Positions 43,201 through 52,551 of a DNA stretch of 64,000 nucleotides are shown in pieces (the stretch's first letter is position 1; each line of letters opens with the position of its first letter). A program made the position numbers and the translations under genes. The notes below the pieces were generated by a model. That model was not told the origin of the DNA. It saw only the letters and a program-made list of their open reading frames with translations, and searched no databases. Origin of the DNA: an uncultured Carboxylicivirga sp. GTDB taxonomy: Bacteria; Bacteroidota; Bacteroidia; Bacteroidales; Marinilabiliaceae. The stretch spans positions 4,188,501 through 4,252,500 of the forward strand of contig NZ_OY764327.1 of the NCBI RefSeq assembly GCF_963668385.1. Reading direction: 5' to 3'.

Positions 43201-43379
43201 TGATACCTTTGGCTGTGAATGGTAATGCAGCAGGTAACGAAATTCAAAGTCCGATGGCAAAGGTGATATTGGGAGGATTACTAAGTTCAACCCTCCTGAA
43301 TATGTATGTAATTCCTATTGTTTATTATTTATTGAATAGAAAAGCAGAAACTAAGTATAAGGAAGGAGTTAAAGCATGA
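40269..43379 (+). CDS. CusA/CzcA-type heavy-metal RND efflux pump
   Basis: The 1036-residue protein has the twelve-helix RND plan with two large periplasmic loops. Its N-terminus has the HME-subfamily text VDVFPDLTAPTVIVMTDAHG, then EEVERLVTFPIETAVNGA. The proton-relay helix 4 reads GSLVDDAIIDVENVYKR, with an acidic pair where CusA has one Asp. Methionines are frequent, but the metal cannot be named; the His-rich neighbours suggest Cu, Zn, Co or Ni. It exports metal from the periplasm or cytosol through the TolC-like channel. Its TGA overlaps the next ATG (ATGA). Confidence 0.93.
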   Translation: MLNRIIYFSLHNKLLVLLGAALLMIWGVYSARTMDVDVFPDLTAPTVIVMTDAHGMAAEEVERLVTFPIETAVNGATDVRRVRSNSSHGFSFIWVEFDWGTDVFKARQIVSEKLVTLSGQLPLGISQPVLAPQSSVMGEILFIGLHSDSTDNMTLRTIADWQIKPLLLATGGVSQVTIIGGDYKQYQVLADPYKMMQYNVSLDDMIAVCQSASQNSTGGVVRQYGNEYVVRGIARTSDINELGRTLIKQNQGLPIYLEDVAEVKIGSAVKMGYASQNAKPAIIISVSKQPNTNTLDLTERIEANLSDLVKTLPPNVTLDTKIFRQADFIETSVNNVQESLIEGGLFVVIILFLFLGSFRTTIISLLAIPLSLLGAIITLKYLNLNINTMSLGGMAIAIGSLVDDAIIDVENVYKRLRQNYEKPKEERESAVSIVFEASKEIRASILNATFIIIVAFIPLFFLSGMEGRMLRPLGIAYIVSLFMSLIIAMTLTPLLCRLLLSNDKYLSKKEKSGRLTQWLQKHYHQSLGWTLHHKTLVLIVSVAMFIVSLVLMSGMGRSFLPEFNEGALTISAVSQPGVSLEESNKLGNLLEHELLSIPEVESTARRTGRGELDAHSQTTNSAEIDVNFTLADRSQEEFLEEVRYKLANVPGVATTVGQPLGHRIDHMLSGTRANIAIKIFGQDLNELFLLGNKLSAAIKGVEGLVDISVEQQREIPQLQIKADRDKLAMYGISLKEFNEFVEVAFAGEKMADIYEGQRSFDLFLRFNEDYTQTIEGVKNALIDTEDGKKVPLELVANVVSAAGPGSVSRENVQRKIVVSANVAGRDLRSVVNDVKETVGEKVQLPEGYRIEYGGQFESEAKASRTLLLTTLLAIGIIFLLLYQEFKNSKLAGIILLNLPLALIGGVFAIQFTSGIISIPAIIGFITLFGIATRNGILLVSSYRHLAEQNYSLNDQIRLGSIDRLNPILMTALTAALALIPLAVNGNAAGNEIQSPMAKVILGGLLSSTLLNMYVIPIVYYLLNRKAETKYKEGVKA

Positions 43380-44551
43380 AAAATATTTTAATGGCACTTG
43401 CCTTCTTTTGTTCAATAACTGTGCAGGCTCAGAATACTATTGAGCAAGTATTAAGCAGCATCGAAACAAATAATAAAACATTGAAGGCTTTGCGTGCAGA
43501 AGCTGATGCCGTAAAAGTGCAGAACAAAGTAGGGATGAATCCTTCAAACCCTGAAGTTGAGTATGTTTATCAATGGGGTAAGGAAGAATCGATGGGAACA
43601 CGCAGTGAGTTTAATGTAGTTCAGTCCATTGATTTTCCTACAGCTTATATATTTCGTGGGCAGATGACCAATGCATTAAATGATAAGGTTGAACTGGATT
43701 ACAAGGTGGCGTATAATAAGGTGATGTTAAATGCGGTGGAGCTTTGTTATCAGGTGTTTTATGGTAAGATGTTGATTGATGAGTATCAAAAAAGGTTGGA
43801 TCATGCTGAGAGTATTGCCGAAGTGTATATGTATAAGCTCGAAACGGGCGATGTCAATATTATTGAGAGTAATAAGGCGCAGCTGAACTTGTTAAATGCA
43901 CGTAACAATCTGGCTGTGTTGAAAGCCGATCAGCAGGCTGTGATTGAGCGATTGCAGGGAATCAATGGTGGGGAGCCGCTGGATATGGAGGCTTTATTAG
44001 TGCTTCATGCTGCTTTGCCAACTGATTTTGAAACCTGGTTTGCTGATAAAAAGGAAATGATGCCCGAAATACTTAGTTTGGAGCAAAGTATTGAGGCCAA
44101 TCGTAAGAAGCAACATCTTAACAGGGCTTTATCGTTGCCCAAGCTATCTGGTGGATATAGTTCGGAAAAGGGACTGACAGACAGTTTTAGAGGGGTGAAC
44201 ATGGGTATTAGTATTCCGCTTTGGGAAAACAAACACTCCGTGAAACAGGTGAAGTTACAAACCGTTTCGATGGAAAATAGATTGGAAGATATGGAATTGC
44301 AAGCTTATTATGGTCTTAAGGCTTTATATACCAAAGCTGCTCGATTGAAGCAAACGATCGACGATTACCAACAAGTCTTGGGCAACTTACATAGTAATGA
44401 GTTGCTAAAAATAGCTTTGGATGCCGGTGAAATATCAGTGCTCGATTTTATTGTGGAGCAAGGTATTTACTATGAAGCAATCGAAAACTATGTGTCGGTG
44501 CAGCTTCAGTATGATACTACCATGGCACGTTTAAATTATTTTGATTTTTGA
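43376..44551 (+). CDS. TolC-family outer-membrane channel, CusC-like
   Basis: The 391-residue product has a signal peptide ending in VQAQ (residue 19). Two long helix-strand repeats follow, as in TolC: TIEQVLSSIETNNKTLKALRAEADA opens the first and MPEILSLEQSIEANRKKQHL opens the second. GVNMGISIPLWENK is the usual strand of the barrel. It is a little shorter than most members (about 420-470). It overlaps the pump gene by four bases (ATGA), so it is the exit duct of the same pump. Confidence 0.9.
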   Translation: MKNILMALAFFCSITVQAQNTIEQVLSSIETNNKTLKALRAEADAVKVQNKVGMNPSNPEVEYVYQWGKEESMGTRSEFNVVQSIDFPTAYIFRGQMTNALNDKVELDYKVAYNKVMLNAVELCYQVFYGKMLIDEYQKRLDHAESIAEVYMYKLETGDVNIIESNKAQLNLLNARNNLAVLKADQQAVIERLQGINGGEPLDMEALLVLHAALPTDFETWFADKKEMMPEILSLEQSIEANRKKQHLNRALSLPKLSGGYSSEKGLTDSFRGVNMGISIPLWENKHSVKQVKLQTVSMENRLEDMELQAYYGLKALYTKAARLKQTIDDYQQVLGNLHSNELLKIALDAGEISVLDFIVEQGIYYEAIENYVSVQLQYDTTMARLNYFDF

Positions 44552-44570
44552 TAGAATCGAAAAGGATAAG

Positions 44571-44605
44571 AAAAGGATCTGTATCATTGGTGCAGATCCT
44601 TTTTG
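44571..44605 (+). terminator. terminator of the metal-efflux operon
   Basis: AAAAGGATCTG (44571-44581) pairs with CAGATCCTTTT (44593-44603) around an 11-base loop, followed by TTGTTTT. Confidence 0.85.
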
Positions 44606-44711
44606 TTTTAAGTATTTGTTTTGGGAAATATTTGATTAATTGAGTGTTTTACATTAAACTTATATCCGTTATAACTTGTACTGGTTTTGTCTTCTTAATT
44701 AGCTATATTAT

Positions 44712-47700
44712 ATGAAATTCAGATCGACTTGTCGTTTTTATATATACTTTTGTTTCTGGGTATTGTTATTGAGTTGTGTCGGAATGGGTAATATATGGGC
44801 TAACGAGTTTAAACAAAGTATACATCAGCAGTGGCATTTTAATCATTTATCTGTTGAAGAAGGACTTTCGAATAATTATGTCAAAGCTATAAATCAAGAT
44901 AAGTACGGATACATTTGGATTGCCACAACGTTTGGGTTAAATAGGTTTAATGGATTAACCAATGACTGTTTTTATCATTCAGAAGCGGATTCAACTACTT
45001 TGGTTTCAAACTACATTTCATCACTATTTATTGACTCAAATCAAACATTTTGGGTTGGAACGGATAAAGGATTACAGTGTTTTGATTATGAATTTCAGAA
45101 CTTTACAACCGAGGAAATACCTGATGGATATGTAAAACGAGAAGTATTTTGTATTGCCGAAGATCATGACAAACTTTTGTTAGTTGGTACATCAAGCGGC
45201 TTATATTCGAAGAGATTGGGTGAAGTAGACTTTTGCAAAATCGAATTAAAACATCTTGGCCTTCCAAATGATTCTATTTATCGTATGGTGGTAGATGAAA
45301 AGAATAACCTTTGGATTACAACTTACCAAACAGGTTTGTATTATTTTAATAGAGAAGACAATACTATAACAGCCTATACACATCAAGAGTTGGATACAAA
45401 GAGTTTGCCCGATGATTGGATTCATTATTTATATTTAGATCGAGAAAATATGTTATGGGTGGGAACTTATAATACTGGGTTTTGTAGGTTTAATAATTCG
45501 GATAGTACTTTTACTCATTACTTTATAAATCCCAGAGAGGAGTTTACAAAGCGTATTCGTACTATTTTTGAGGATAATACGGATGAAATGTTTCTTGGAA
45601 GCCGACGAGGTTTATTTCTTTTTAATAAGGAATCTGGTGTTTCGGAATTGTATGCATTGGATGATCATCCTATCTCAATTTTATCTCAAAATTCGGTGAC
45701 ATGTAGTTTTGTTGATAAATATCAGAATGTTTGGCTGGGAACTCACTCTGGCGGAGTTACCTACTTCAATACACTACAAAACAAGTTTAACCACATAAAA
45801 TATGTCAAGAATGATACTCACTTTTTAAATACATTATCCGTTCATTGTTTTGCTAAAAAGGGAAACAAGCTATATGTAGGAACTGAAAAAGGAATTAATG
45901 TTTTCGATAAAGAAACACAGCGATTTACCTATTGGCAAAATGATGCTTCAGATCCGTTATCCTTAAGCTATGATGATGTTAAAGATATTGTAGTTGAATC
46001 CAAAGATTCTATATGGGTAGCAACCAACAGGGGTGGGTTAAACTTGTTAGATAGCAAAGGGCGTTTAATAAAGTTATTCAAACATGATAACACAGATCCA
46101 TATTCATTACCTTCCAATAAAATCTACAATGTATATATCGATTCCAATAATATCTTATGGGTTATATCTAATGAAGATTGGGATAGATCGCAATCAGTAG
46201 TAAGTAGGTATGATAGAAAAAACGGTAGGTTTATTCATTACAAAAAGCCGTTTTTTATGGGATTTGCCGAGTCTCAGTCTGGCGATTTGTATGTAGGTGG
46301 ATATCATGGATTTTTTCAATATGATAGGGATTCTGATCATTTTATCGCTATAAATAATGACGTTAGTATATTAAGAACCGATGCCTTATTTGTCGATTCG
46401 GATAGAAATGTGTGGGTGGGAAGCTATAAAGGTTTGACAAAGTATGATTATCAGAAAAAGAAGTTTATTAATATTTCGAAAGAACTTAATCTGGGCGTTA
46501 AAGAAATTTATGGCATTACAGGCAATAAAAATACATTATGGGTTTCGTCAAATAATGGATTAATAAGGTTGAATGATATTAAAAAATTATCAGACAAGAA
46601 GGTAAGTACATTTATTGCCGAAGATGGTTTGCAAAGTCGCGATTTCAACTATAATGCATGTTATCAGGATAGCAAAGGTTATTGTTATTTTGGGGGTGAT
46701 AATGGATTTAATGTTTTCCATTCTGATAGTATTACCTCTAATCCATATCCACCTGAAATTTTCTTAGCCTCTATTAATGTAGAAGGGCAAAAAGTAGTGT
46801 CTGGAACTAAAGTATACGGTAGGGTAGTTATAAATAAATCAGTATACGAAACCAAAAGCATTGAATTAAGCTATAAGGTACGCTCATTTACTTTATTCTT
46901 TAATGTTTTGCATTATGCTAATGCCAAATCAAACCGTTATAAATATAAATTTGATGAGGATGAAATCTGGAATTATGCTGATGCTACCAATAACTACATC
47001 ACTTTTTGGAATCTTAAACCTGGCTTACACCATTTAATTGTATATGGAATAAATGCCGATGGTAAAGAAAGTTTGAGTCCCGTTGAATTAAAAGTGAATA
47101 TTTATCCTCCGTTTTGGTATAGTACATGGTTCATACTTGTAGTTGTTGTATCAATTGCTTTGTTGATATTAATAGCTATTTATATGAAAGAGCGAAGGCT
47201 GTTGTATCAAAAAAGTAAATTAGAAAAAGTAGTAGCTATTAAAACTAAGGAACTTATGTTGCGAAACATAGAACTTAGTAAGCAAAAGGAAGAGATTGAA
47301 GATCAAAAAGAGGAGATAATTAATCAGAGAGATGTTATCTTCGAGAATAATAAGTTATTAGAAGAATATGCTAATAACTTAGAAGTGAAAGTAGAAGAGA
47401 GAACAGTGGAGTTGAGTAAAGCAAAAATTAAGGCAGAAGAAAGTGATCGATTGAAAACTTCATTTCTTAAAAATATTAGTCACGAAGTGCGTACTCCGCT
47501 TAATGCCATTATGGGCTTTATAAATGTAATAGGTGATGATTTGACTAATCCAGATAACCTTCGGTTTTTCGAAGTGATTAAATCAAGTGGATATACATTA
47601 ATGAAAACCATTGAAGATGTAATTGATTATGCCAAAATAGAAACGGATGCCATTAATGTATTTATCGAAAAAACATCCATCGAACAATTGTTGCAAGAGC

Positions 47701-48194
47701 TGTTTGAACATTATAAGGTTGAATTATCTCGCAATAATGCCGAATACAATCAAACAGTTGATTTAAAAATTGAACATTTGGTTAACGATTTTAACGATTA
47801 TACCTTTACTGATAGGGATAGGTTGAAGCAAATATTGGATAATCTACTTAGTAATGCGATAAAATTTACACATCAGGGAGAAATTGTTTTTGGGGTTTCC
47901 TATTCGTCTAGTTGGCATATTGGTTTTTACGTGAAAGATACAGGTATTGGAATTCACAAAGTAGATCAAGATAAAATTTTTGATCGCTTTCGAAAAATTG
48001 AAGAGAAATCACAAAATCTATATCGAGGTGGAGGTTTAGGGTTAGCTATCTCAAAATACCTTGTAGAGTTATTAGGTGGTACAATAGAAGTCGAGTCTTT
48101 GAATGGTAAGGGTAGTACTTTTAGTTTCACAATTAAGAATTTACATCGAACTAGTAATAAACAGAATTCTATTTGTTTAAAATCAAATAAGTAG
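44712..48194 (+). CDS. two-component propeller histidine kinase without receiver
   Basis: The 1160-residue protein has a signal peptide or first helix (to about 33). A run of Reg_prop units follows over residues about 45-665 (QDKYGYIWIATTFGLNRFNG; NNLWITTYQTGLYYF; KDSIWVATNRGGLNLL), forming two propellers. A Y_Y_Y domain lies at about 725-795, a helix at about 800-822, and a coiled coil. HisKA follows with His924 (LKNISHEVRTPLNA), then HATPase (LLSNAIKF, DTGIGIHKVD, GGGLGLAISK). It ends 30 residues later with no receiver or AraC domain, unlike hybrid sensors at polysaccharide loci. The partner regulator is not near. Confidence 0.9.
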   Translation: MKFRSTCRFYIYFCFWVLLLSCVGMGNIWANEFKQSIHQQWHFNHLSVEEGLSNNYVKAINQDKYGYIWIATTFGLNRFNGLTNDCFYHSEADSTTLVSNYISSLFIDSNQTFWVGTDKGLQCFDYEFQNFTTEEIPDGYVKREVFCIAEDHDKLLLVGTSSGLYSKRLGEVDFCKIELKHLGLPNDSIYRMVVDEKNNLWITTYQTGLYYFNREDNTITAYTHQELDTKSLPDDWIHYLYLDRENMLWVGTYNTGFCRFNNSDSTFTHYFINPREEFTKRIRTIFEDNTDEMFLGSRRGLFLFNKESGVSELYALDDHPISILSQNSVTCSFVDKYQNVWLGTHSGGVTYFNTLQNKFNHIKYVKNDTHFLNTLSVHCFAKKGNKLYVGTEKGINVFDKETQRFTYWQNDASDPLSLSYDDVKDIVVESKDSIWVATNRGGLNLLDSKGRLIKLFKHDNTDPYSLPSNKIYNVYIDSNNILWVISNEDWDRSQSVVSRYDRKNGRFIHYKKPFFMGFAESQSGDLYVGGYHGFFQYDRDSDHFIAINNDVSILRTDALFVDSDRNVWVGSYKGLTKYDYQKKKFINISKELNLGVKEIYGITGNKNTLWVSSNNGLIRLNDIKKLSDKKVSTFIAEDGLQSRDFNYNACYQDSKGYCYFGGDNGFNVFHSDSITSNPYPPEIFLASINVEGQKVVSGTKVYGRVVINKSVYETKSIELSYKVRSFTLFFNVLHYANAKSNRYKYKFDEDEIWNYADATNNYITFWNLKPGLHHLIVYGINADGKESLSPVELKVNIYPPFWYSTWFILVVVVSIALLILIAIYMKERRLLYQKSKLEKVVAIKTKELMLRNIELSKQKEEIEDQKEEIINQRDVIFENNKLLEEYANNLEVKVEERTVELSKAKIKAEESDRLKTSFLKNISHEVRTPLNAIMGFINVIGDDLTNPDNLRFFEVIKSSGYTLMKTIEDVIDYAKIETDAINVFIEKTSIEQLLQELFEHYKVELSRNNAEYNQTVDLKIEHLVNDFNDYTFTDRDRLKQILDNLLSNAIKFTHQGEIVFGVSYSSSWHIGFYVKDTGIGIHKVDQDKIFDRFRKIEEKSQNLYRGGGLGLAISKYLVELLGGTIEVESLNGKGSTFSFTIKNLHRTSNKQNSICLKSNK

Positions 48195-48254
48195 ATTTGT
48201 TTTGGATTTCTTTTAAAAGAAATTTAGCTTTAAAAGGTGTTCAAAATAATATTT

Positions 48255-49316
48255 ATGAAATTAGGACTAAGTAAAAAGCAAGGTAAATTTATAGGTGATG
48301 TAATTGATCAATGGCATGATGGTGGCATATTAGATGATACTACTAGAAAGCAATTGGAAGATACCATTGAAGTTCGATCGTTTGATTGGAAAAAGTTAGC
48401 AGAGTATTCTTTTTGGATTGCTATGGTTTGTGTTGTTATTGCTTTTGCAGCCATGTTTGCCGATAAGTTCCTAATTGAATTGGTCGAAAAATTGTTTTCA
48501 TCATCCAACTTCACTCTATGTATTTTTTTTGCACTCACAGCTGCAGCTATATATTATTTGGCTTACAGACGTAGCCGGAGGTATCCGAATAAGCTTTATA
48601 GCAACGAGTTTATTTTGATAATGGCCGTACTTTCAACTGCTACTTCAATTGGTTATCTGGGTATGGCACTAGACAATGGGAGTGGTCATTTTTCGCTTCT
48701 CCTTTTAATTGCTGCTTTTGTGTATGGGGCTATTGGCTTGTTGTTTCCTTCTGTATTAGTTTGGATCTTCGCGATTTTGTCGATTGGTGCTTGGTTTGGT
48801 ACAGAAACTGGTTATGTGTCGGGGTGGGGCATGTATTATTTAGGTATGAATTATCCACTTCGTTTTGTGTTATTTGGGAGCGTTTTAACAGGATTAAGTT
48901 TTTTGTTCAATCATTATGTTTTTTTCAAAGTATTCAGTAAAAGTACTTATGTATTAGGGCTTTTATATCTCTTTGTTTCGTTGTGGATGTTGTCTATTTT
49001 TGGAAATTATGGAGATATAGAAGAATGGTTTGAAATAAAGCAGATTTCCCTTATTGGTTATGGCATCATTTTTGGTGTTATAGCGCTGTTGGCTATCTGG
49101 TGGGGTTTAAAGCAAGATGATTATACCAGTCGTAGTTTTGGCTTGACTTTCTTGTTTATAAATCTTTACACCCGATATTTCGAATTCTTTTGGGATACCA
49201 TGCACAAAGCCATTTTCTTTTTGATTCTGGCTGCAACTTTCTGGTTAATTGGTAACAATGCTGAAAAGATTTGGAACCTTAAGTTTTTGAATAGAAGTTT
49301 TTCTGCCGAGAAATAA
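48255..49316 (+). CDS. DUF2157-like polytopic membrane protein
   Basis: The product from 48255 has 353 residues. A soluble N-terminal part (MKLGLSKKQGKFIGDVIDQW, then ILDDTTRKQLEDTIEV) is followed by about ten hydrophobic helices. The N-terminus recalls DUF2157, a family of unknown role. The start at 48255 is preferred to 48237. It follows the kinase gene by 60 bases with no terminator seen, so the two may be co-transcribed. Confidence 0.65.
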   Translation: MKLGLSKKQGKFIGDVIDQWHDGGILDDTTRKQLEDTIEVRSFDWKKLAEYSFWIAMVCVVIAFAAMFADKFLIELVEKLFSSSNFTLCIFFALTAAAIYYLAYRRSRRYPNKLYSNEFILIMAVLSTATSIGYLGMALDNGSGHFSLLLLIAAFVYGAIGLLFPSVLVWIFAILSIGAWFGTETGYVSGWGMYYLGMNYPLRFVLFGSVLTGLSFLFNHYVFFKVFSKSTYVLGLLYLFVSLWMLSIFGNYGDIEEWFEIKQISLIGYGIIFGVIALLAIWWGLKQDDYTSRSFGLTFLFINLYTRYFEFFWDTMHKAIFFLILAATFWLIGNNAEKIWNLKFLNRSFSAEK

Positions 49317-49481
49317 AGGTGTGTAAAATATTTTTATTAAATAAAGTATAATTATCATATGAGTGTATAAGTGGTAGAATATCATTTTTTTTGTCATAAA
49401 CCCCTTATGTATTCTGATGTTATTAGTATTGATTTTTAATTAGAAACACAGTTTCTTTTATCCCTTAAAATCTAACTGTTA

Positions 49482-51773
49482 ATGATTCTGACTGCAATAT
49501 TATTGGCCTTTTTGTCGGCTTTGTTACCCTTTTTATTTTCGAAGATCGAAAAAGTACAAGGATGGTTGGTAGCATTAATCCCAGCAGTATTGCTGGCTGC
49601 CTTTACTTCATTGGATGTGCTAAATCAAAGTACGATAGTGGAGGCTAACACTTGGTTGCCTGAACTAGGCTTAAATATCAATTTTTATATTGATGGATTA
49701 AGTTCACTGTTTATTTATCTGGTTTTAGGTATGGGTGTTTTTGTATTTGCCTATGCCAATGGATACATGAAAAGCTATAGTGGCAAGTCGAAGTTTTATA
49801 GTTTTCTGGTACTTTTTATGGCTGCCATGTTAGGCGTGGTTAGTGCCGGAAATATGATTCTGCTATTCATCTTTTGGGAGTTAACCAGTATCTCTTCCTT
49901 TCTGTTGATTAGCTTTTTTCATGATAAAGAAAACTCGCGAAAGTCAGCTCTACAAGCCTTATTGATAACAGGTATTGGTGGGTTGTCGCTACTTGGAGGT
50001 TTTGTTATAATTGGCTCCATCGTGGGAAGCTACGAAATACAGGATTGGATTAAAAACGCTGAGTTAATTCGCTCAAGTAGTTATTCAACAGTTGCTTTGA
50101 TTTTAATCATACTAGGTGCTTTCACCAAGTCTGCTCAGTTTCCATTTCATTTTTGGTTACCTAATGCAATGGCTGCTCCAACACCTGTTAGTGCTTATCT
50201 GCATTCTGCAACTATGGTAAAAGCAGGAGTGTATTTGTTAATGCGATTGGGTCCTGTTTTCGGTCCAACTGATCTGTGGCAATTTACTCTTCCATTATTC
50301 GGTAGTATCACCTTTTTATTGGGAGCTTTTTTTGCAACAGTTCAAACCGATCTGAAACGAATATTTGCTTATACAACGGTTAGTTCATTAGGTGCATTGG
50401 TAATGTTAATTGGTATCGATACTGATTTGTCAATAATGGCAGCGCTAATGTTTTTGTTAGTTCACTCGTTGTACAAAGGAGCTTTATTCATGTTAGCAGG
50501 TATTATTGATAAAAAGGTTGGCACACGAGATATTCGATTGTTGGGGGGATTATGGCGAAAGATGCCGCTTGTTACGATTATCAGTGTATTGGTGTTGACT
50601 TCCATGGCTGGTGTACCGCCATTAATTGGTTTCTTGGGCAAGGAAATGATTTATGAAGCTAAATTACAAGTGCCGGATGCAGCTCCTTATATGACTACTT
50701 TTAGTGTGTTAGGTAATATATTCATGGTGTTTGTATCGATATATGTAGCCTATCAGGTTTTCTTTCGGAATCAAACAAAATGGCCCAAAGAACCCTCAAG
50801 AGCAAGTATTTCTAAAGTATTTGGTCCGTTCTTATTGGCAACTTTTAGTTTACTTTTTGGAATTCTTCCGCAACGATATATTCAACCTTATTTACAATTG
50901 GCTATTGATTCTGTGAGGCCAGAAGATATTAAGTTCTCTATACATTTGTGGCATGGATTCAGTCTTGTATTATTGTTGAGTATTGTCACGGTTACAGTTG
51001 GTGTCTTGCTATTTGTTTTTCGAAAGAGAACACTAACTCTATTTACATGGGTGTATGAAAATATATTCCAATTTCAATTTTCTGATAACTTCTTCAAATG
51101 GATCGATAATTTCATGAAGTTTAATAAAAAGAAAGCAGATTGGGTTCAGCATGGTTATCAGCGTTTTTATTTGGCAACAATCTTCTCATTTGCAGCTCTA
51201 TTTCTATGGTATGTTATTTTTCATACTGATGGAAGGCCAGTAACTATTGAGTTTGATTCTTTGTCGTGGGTATTAGCTGTTATAAGTATTGTAATAGTAA
51301 CACTTTCATTTCTGTCTTTGCCTTCAACATTACGTCGAATATCGGTAATTACCATCATTGGTGGTGTTGGATATGGTATCTCAGCTATTTATTTAATGTA
51401 TGGTGCAATCGATTTAGCAATTACTCAGTTTTTGGTTGATTCATTAACTGTTGTCCTGCTCGTATTGGTATTACCTAAGCTTCCAAAACTGGTAATATAC
51501 ACTAAAACCAAAGGTGCTATTAAAGACTTATTGATTGCCGGATCCTTTGGTTCTGCAATGGGGATTATTGCTTTTACTGCTGCAACCAATCCCGATGTTG
51601 ATAAAATCTCAGAGTACTTTAAAGAATTCTCGTTGAGTATAGCTCATGGAAAGAATATTGTGAATGTAATTCTGGTTGATTTCAGAGGAATTGATACTAT
51701 GGGTGAAATAACCGTTTTAGTGTTGGCCTCACTGGGTATTTATTCATTATTAAAAATTAAAAAAGCACGATAA
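49482..51773 (+). CDS. mnhA: Na+/H+ antiporter subunit A (MrpA/MnhA)
   Basis: The 763-residue protein is the large subunit of the Mrp antiporter. It is related to complex I subunit NuoL and carries the extra C-terminal MbhD/MbhE-like helices. Proton-path residues are in place: Glu133 ([10 protein letters not shown]), Lys216 ([15 protein letters not shown]), His241 and Lys247 ([10 protein letters not shown]), and Lys332 (HSLYKGALF). The length agrees with B. subtilis MrpA (774). The complex expels Na+ in exchange for H+ and supports growth in salt and alkali. The gene heads a seven-gene operon; the next begins two bases on. Confidence 0.93.
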   Translation: MILTAILLAFLSALLPFLFSKIEKVQGWLVALIPAVLLAAFTSLDVLNQSTIVEANTWLPELGLNINFYIDGLSSLFIYLVLGMGVFVFAYANGYMKSYSGKSKFYSFLVLFMAAMLGVVSAGNMILLFIFWELTSISSFLLISFFHDKENSRKSALQALLITGIGGLSLLGGFVIIGSIVGSYEIQDWIKNAELIRSSSYSTVALILIILGAFTKSAQFPFHFWLPNAMAAPTPVSAYLHSATMVKAGVYLLMRLGPVFGPTDLWQFTLPLFGSITFLLGAFFATVQTDLKRIFAYTTVSSLGALVMLIGIDTDLSIMAALMFLLVHSLYKGALFMLAGIIDKKVGTRDIRLLGGLWRKMPLVTIISVLVLTSMAGVPPLIGFLGKEMIYEAKLQVPDAAPYMTTFSVLGNIFMVFVSIYVAYQVFFRNQTKWPKEPSRASISKVFGPFLLATFSLLFGILPQRYIQPYLQLAIDSVRPEDIKFSIHLWHGFSLVLLLSIVTVTVGVLLFVFRKRTLTLFTWVYENIFQFQFSDNFFKWIDNFMKFNKKKADWVQHGYQRFYLATIFSFAALFLWYVIFHTDGRPVTIEFDSLSWVLAVISIVIVTLSFLSLPSTLRRISVITIIGGVGYGISAIYLMYGAIDLAITQFLVDSLTVVLLVLVLPKLPKLVIYTKTKGAIKDLLIAGSFGSAMGIIAFTAATNPDVDKISEYFKEFSLSIAHGKNIVNVILVDFRGIDTMGEITVLVLASLGIYSLLKIKKAR

Positions 51774-51774
51774 T

Positions 51775-52200
51775 ATGAATGCAATATTATTACAATTAGC
51801 AGCCAGAGTTATCCGTGTGGTAATGATTATAGCTTCGGTATTTGTTTTGTTCCGCGGCCACAACGAACCAGGTGGCGGTTTTATTGGCGGACTTTTGGCC
51901 GGAGGAGGAATTGTACTGTATGTAATCGCTTATTATAATCATCCGTTATTGTCAAAAACATTGCGTGCCCTGGCACCCATGCGGGTTATTGGTTTGATTC
52001 TGGCTTTAGGTAGTGGAATTCTGGGGATGTTGTTTGGCGAAAGCTTTTTACATGCCTTATGGTGGAAAATTAAATTGCCATTGATTGGAGCTATTGACAT
52101 TAGCACACCACTCATTTTTGATATAGGAGTGTATTTTGCTGTGATTGGCGTAATGGTGATGGTAATACTTTTATTGATGGAGGACAGAAAATGGAGTTGA
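51775..52200 (+). CDS. mnhB: Na+/H+ antiporter subunit B
   Basis: The 141-residue protein has four helices and the family text [20 protein letters not shown] near residue 26. The length agrees with MrpB (about 143). A loop with [16 protein letters not shown] and [12 protein letters not shown] precedes the last helix. It belongs to the Mrp complex. Its end overlaps the start of subunit C by 10 bases. Confidence 0.92.
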   Translation: MNAILLQLAARVIRVVMIIASVFVLFRGHNEPGGGFIGGLLAGGGIVLYVIAYYNHPLLSKTLRALAPMRVIGLILALGSGILGMLFGESFLHALWWKIKLPLIGAIDISTPLIFDIGVYFAVIGVMVMVILLLMEDRKWS

Positions 52201-52526
52201 TATTATCTATAGTAATTGCTGTATTATATACCGTTGGTGTATTCTTTCTGTTACGCCGAAGCATGATTCGAATCATACTTGGGGTGTTGTTTTTAGGCAA
52301 TGCCACTAATTTATTAATATTTGTAGCATCCGGAGTTACACCTAATGCTCAACCATCGTTTTTATCATCAACCGAAGCAGCTTCATCTAATTTAGCTGAT
52401 CCAATGCCACAAGCTTTGATCTTAACGGCTATTGTAATCAGTTTTGGAATTGTTGCTTTTTTGCTAACGCTTTTGAGAAAAACCTATGAGATTACGGGGG
52501 AAAACGATATGGATCAGTTAAAGTAA
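52191..52526 (+). CDS. mnhC: Na+/H+ antiporter subunit C (NuoK-like)
   Basis: The 111-residue protein has three helices, as in NuoK. Family text includes [43 protein letters not shown] and [12 protein letters not shown]. It is an integral part of the Mrp complex. Its start lies inside the last codons of subunit B. Confidence 0.92.
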   Translation: MELILSIVIAVLYTVGVFFLLRRSMIRIILGVLFLGNATNLLIFVASGVTPNAQPSFLSSTEAASSNLADPMPQALILTAIVISFGIVAFLLTLLRKTYEITGENDMDQLK

Positions 52527-52551
52527 GGTTTAAAAATTGTAGAGATTAAAA

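Noticed and set aside
44712..48194. Full hybrid two-component system protein with AraC domain
   Set aside because: The protein ends about 30 residues after the last ATPase G box; no receiver or DNA-binding domain is encoded.
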